Shown here piece after piece: positions 16,192 to 18,103 of a stretch of DNA of 18,103 bases. The stretch spans positions 1 through 18,103 of the forward strand of contig JBEKEO010000045.1 of NCBI GenBank assembly GCA_050013795.1. Direction: 5' to 3'. This stretch comes from CAWHOW01 sp050013795. Its GTDB lineage: Bacteria > Bacteroidota > Bacteroidia > Bacteroidales > CG2-30-32-10. The notes below the pieces were generated by a model, which was given only the letters and a program-made list of their open reading frames with translations, was not told where the DNA came from and ran no database searches. The stretch's first letter is position 1. Every line of letters starts with the position of its first letter. A program made the translations under genes and the position numbers.

Positions 16192-16578
16192 CTAAATATT
16201 CTCAATTATTTTTTTGAGTTTATCTGTAACCTGTTTTGCAAGATCACCCAATGCAGGATTCGTAATGGCTTGGAAGGAAGCAATAGGATTAACTGCTGCA
16301 ATTTCAATTTTATTCTTTTCTTGCTCAATGACTAATACATTACAAGGTAACATAGTCCCGATTTTATCCTCGGCCTGTATTGCCTTGTATGCATAGGACG
16401 GGTTACACACACCTAATATTTTATATCTCTTAAAATCAACATTCAGTTTCTCTTTAAATTTTTCATGCATGTTGATGTCTGAAACTACTCCAAAGCTTTC
16501 GGTTTTCAGGGCTTCTGTTATTTTCTTTACAGCTTCGTCAAACGAAGTTTCCAATGTTTTGCTGAAATAATAGTTCAT
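16192..16578 (-). CDS. DUF302 protein
   Basis: A 128-residue cytosolic protein with no signal peptide. It is a single complete DUF302 domain: the N-terminal FSKTLETSFDEAVKKITEALK, LGVCNPSYAYKAI (55-67) and IGTMLPCNVLVIE (73-85). The conserved cysteines are Cys58 and Cys79. The end, NPALGDLAKQVTDKLKKII, is the usual closing helix. The biochemical role of DUF302 is not established; it is often found with DsrE-like or other sulphur-related proteins. Here the DsrE-like gene lies just downstream, separated by repeat copy C, so the pair may still be read together. Confidence 0.88.
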   Translation of the reverse strand: MNYYFSKTLETSFDEAVKKITEALKTESFGVVSDINMHEKFKEKLNVDFKRYKILGVCNPSYAYKAIQAEDKIGTMLPCNVLVIEQEKNKIEIAAVNPIASFQAITNPALGDLAKQVTDKLKKIIENI

Positions 16579-16634
16579 TTTTTTTAATTTATACTTGCTT
16601 GTTTTATTGAATTTACACCTGGCGCCTTTCGTTT

Positions 16635-16688
16635 AAGCATTACCTGCAATTTACTGTATGCCGTTTTGCAAACTACGACAAACAGGGG
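16635..16688 (+). repeat. intergenic repeat family 1, copy D (full length)
   Basis: Full-length copy with the same left arm, spacer and core as copy B, ending CAGGGG. It is followed at 16686-16700 by a perfect 5-bp hairpin GGGTA-TTCGT-TACCC without a T tract. It lies in the 175-bp gap between the collagen-like gene and the DUF302 gene. Confidence 0.9.
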
Positions 16689-16753
16689 TATTCGTTACCC
16701 TATCTTTCATTTCTAATAAATAATTTGACGGGCATATTACATAAAATTTCAAC

Positions 16754-17812
16754 TCACTGTATGCGCATAATCAAAAGTGATGAGGAAACCTGATTTGTTC
16801 CACCGGCAAATGGTGTTATTGTTAGCGCTACAGGATTGCCGTTAGGATTAACCACACTTAAAACAGTATTAGGTGCTGTTGTAACAATTAATGCATCGCC
16901 CACAATCTGACTTGTTCCCGTGGCACGACCAACCGTTGTATAGGGAAGCTCAACACCACCGGAACCACCGTCAAGCTGCAATGCAAGTTGCCCTGCTTCG
17001 TTTATGCTTACTTGCCAGCTAACCCTGTATATGCCGATATCAGCTAATTGAAACTGACTGTCGGATATTCGTATAATACCGGCGCTTGCAGGTCCATCCC
17101 GTGGAAATTGAACTTCCGCACCCGCTGCAATAGTGGCTGCATTATCCGGTGGACTGAGTGCATAAAAATAAGCAAACTCTGATACAGCGTTAGCTCCTGT
17201 TGAACCATCATTTCCTGTCGGCCCTTGTGCGCCTGTTGCGCCAGTTATACCTTGTAGCCCTGTTGCGCCAATGTTACCCATTGTTCCTGTCGGACCAGTT
17301 AAGCCTTGTGAGCCTGTTGCCCCTACGGAACCATCATTCCCTGTTGCTCCTGTGGGCCCGGTAGCTCCGTCGTTTCCGGTAGGACCAGTTGTTCCGATTG
17401 TTCCTGATGTTTCTGCATACAAGGCATAGGGTACGCTTAACAGTTGTGTGTTGCCCATTACCGTATATGTTGTCCCTCCATGGGGATCCATTTCCACCTG
17501 CATCCAGTAATTTCCCGTACTCCAGTCTATGCTGTTGAATGTACCGCTTAGCACCGTGCCCTGACCTATAAATATTGAAAATAATCCAAACTGATTGGTA
17601 ACGGTCGCTTGTCGTTCTTCATAAACAAGTGTTCCTGATGTCCCGCCCTGTAAAAGAGAAATGCGTAATCCTACAGCCTGACCGGCAAGTATGTTTCCCA
17701 AACCATCGCGGGCTACTGCCTGGTAATTGAATGCCTGTGGAACTTGTGCAAATGTTGACGCTGTAATAAAAAGTGCAATCGTCAAAATAATTAAATGTTT
17801 AATTTTTTTCAT
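16754..17812 (-). CDS. collagen-like surface protein with BclA-type C-terminal domain
   Basis: A 352-residue protein. Residues 1-22 are a signal peptide (MKKIKHLII...STFAQ). Residues 23-135 are a Bacteroidota N-terminal module: FNYQAVARDGLGNILA, VYEERQATVTNQFGLFSIFIG, GNYWMQVEMDP and LLSVPYALYAETS. It is common in front of surface stalks. Residues 137-208 are about 24 Gly-X-Y triplets rich in GPTG, GATG and GND, a bacterial collagen-like shaft. Residues 211-352 resemble the BclA/C1q-TNF-like trimerising head known from Bacillus exosporium: YALSPPDNAATIAAGAEV, FQLADIGIYRVSWQVSINEAGQLAL, GRATGTSQIVGDALI and LTITPFAGGT. There is no T9SS sorting domain, so the surface route is unclear. A trimeric filament is the likely form. 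Confidence 0.88.
   Translation of the reverse strand: MKKIKHLIILTIALFITASTFAQVPQAFNYQAVARDGLGNILAGQAVGLRISLLQGGTSGTLVYEERQATVTNQFGLFSIFIGQGTVLSGTFNSIDWSTGNYWMQVEMDPHGGTTYTVMGNTQLLSVPYALYAETSGTIGTTGPTGNDGATGPTGATGNDGSVGATGSQGLTGPTGTMGNIGATGLQGITGATGAQGPTGNDGSTGANAVSEFAYFYALSPPDNAATIAAGAEVQFPRDGPASAGIIRISDSQFQLADIGIYRVSWQVSINEAGQLALQLDGGSGGVELPYTTVGRATGTSQIVGDALIVTTAPNTVLSVVNPNGNPVALTITPFAGGTNQVSSSLLIMRIQ
17189..17404 (-). repeat. Gly-X-Y collagen-like triplet tract
   Basis: About 24 consecutive Gly-X-Y triplets in the collagen-like gene (residues 137-208). The DNA is a degenerate 9-bp-multiple repeat coding for GPTG, GATG and GNDG blocks, and is likely to change length by slippage. Confidence 0.85.
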
Positions 17813-17836
17813 ACTTTAATAATTAATAGTCTATAT

Positions 17837-17844
17837 CAAATTTA
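17837..17844 (-). promoter_or_regulatory. candidate -7 promoter box for the collagen-like gene
   Basis: On the minus strand this reads TAAATTTG, a full match to TAnnTTTG, 25 bp upstream of the ATG, which gives a short leader. No clear TTG is seen at -33. Confidence 0.42.
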
Positions 17845-17936
17845 CTTTTTCTATTCTAATGAACACTAACGCCCCGGTATTCCTTGTATTGCCTATCCGC
17901 TATTCCTACTTAACCACAGGCAGGCAAGCGCGAAAC

Positions 17937-17967
17937 GTATGCCGTTTTGCAAACTAAGCCAAACAAG
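17937..17967 (+). repeat. intergenic repeat family 1, copy E (partial)
   Basis: GTATGCCG followed by TTTTGCAAACTAAGCCAAAC, with two changes in the core. The left arm is replaced by unrelated sequence. It lies 25 bp after the stop of the partial gene at the right edge. Confidence 0.8.
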
Positions 17968-17992
17968 TCTTCATACTGTTACATACTATGCC

Positions 17993-18103
17993 TTATACTA
18001 ATTTGTTTAATTCTTCTATCAGTTCTTTGTCGGTCTTATTATTATTTTCAATTATCAAATCGAAATCAAATGTTCTCATGGCAGATACTTTATTGATTTC
18101 TAT
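17993..18103 (-). CDS. C-terminal end of an unidentified protein, partial
   Basis: On the minus strand the frame is open from the right edge to a TAA at 17995-17993 and gives 36 residues ending KTDKELIEELNKLV, preceded by AMRTFDFDLIIENN. Lysine/glutamate-rich helix character and normal codon use for the region suggest a true gene end. The fragment is too short to name a family. It continues beyond the window. Its stop is 25 bp before repeat copy E, the same ORF-then-repeat arrangement as its neighbours. Confidence 0.5.
   Translation of the reverse strand: MEINKVSAMRTFDFDLIIENNNKTDKELIEELNKLV

Noticed and set aside
16686..16700. GGGTA-TTCGT-TACCC hairpin as a terminator for the collagen-like gene
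   Set aside because: The stem is only 5 bp and no T tract follows on the minus strand.
14114..17967. Family 1 repeats as canonical integron attC sites
   Set aside because: I could not find paired RYYYAAC / GTTRRRY boxes or a long imperfect palindrome in the copies, and no integrase is present. I keep only the weaker statement that the layout is cassette-like.
1..18103. tRNA, rRNA, riboswitch or transposase genes
   Set aside because: I saw no cloverleaf, rRNA-like stretch, known riboswitch core or transposase motif on either strand.

Overview
The window looks like chromosome of a Bacteroidota bacterium. It is AT-rich. Genes carry a type IX secretion C-terminal sorting domain, a FISUMP domain and many short lipoprotein signals. 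Several starts are preceded by matches to the Bacteroidota -7 promoter box TAnnTTTG. Almost all genes lie on the minus strand; only the YdcF-like gene at 14268-14942 is on plus.

Region 1 (1-8816, minus) is one tightly packed operon, read from right to left. It encodes a family 2 glycosyltransferase fused to DUF2062, a 1280-residue fusion of MMPL transporter, PlsC-type acyltransferase and class I methyltransferase, two tandem paralogous FAD oxidoreductases of the CrtI/retinol-saturase type, and a membrane-anchored C45-type Ntn acyltransferase cut by the left edge. Spacings are 6 bp, a TAATG overlap, 5 bp and an 8-bp overlap. This gene set matches the accessory part of flexirubin / aryl polyene-dialkylresorcinol pigment clusters. 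The ketosynthases, DarA/DarB and ammonia lyase that would prove it are not in the window and would be expected beyond position 1.

Region 2 (8817-11119) holds the putative operon promoter, a clear intrinsic terminator, a small periplasmic cytochrome c, and a T9SS cargo protein built from ten 29-residue repeats.

Region 3 (11154-14072) carries a FISUMP lipoprotein, a beta-rich outer-membrane-type lipoprotein and a two-lobed retropepsin-like aspartic protease. The two intergenic gaps between these genes share an 18-bp repeat.

Region 4 (14073-18103) is the most unusual part. Small unrelated genes follow one another: a YdcF/DUF218 lipoprotein, an unknown lipoprotein, a secreted DsrE-like protein, a DUF302 protein, a collagen-like protein with a BclA-type C-terminal domain, and a partial gene. 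Every gene boundary carries a copy of one directly oriented repeat whose core is TTTTGCAAACTACGACAAAC. Six copies sit at six consecutive boundaries. This resembles a cassette array or dispersal of a small mobile intergenic element. No integrase is visible and the repeats are not canonical attC sites.
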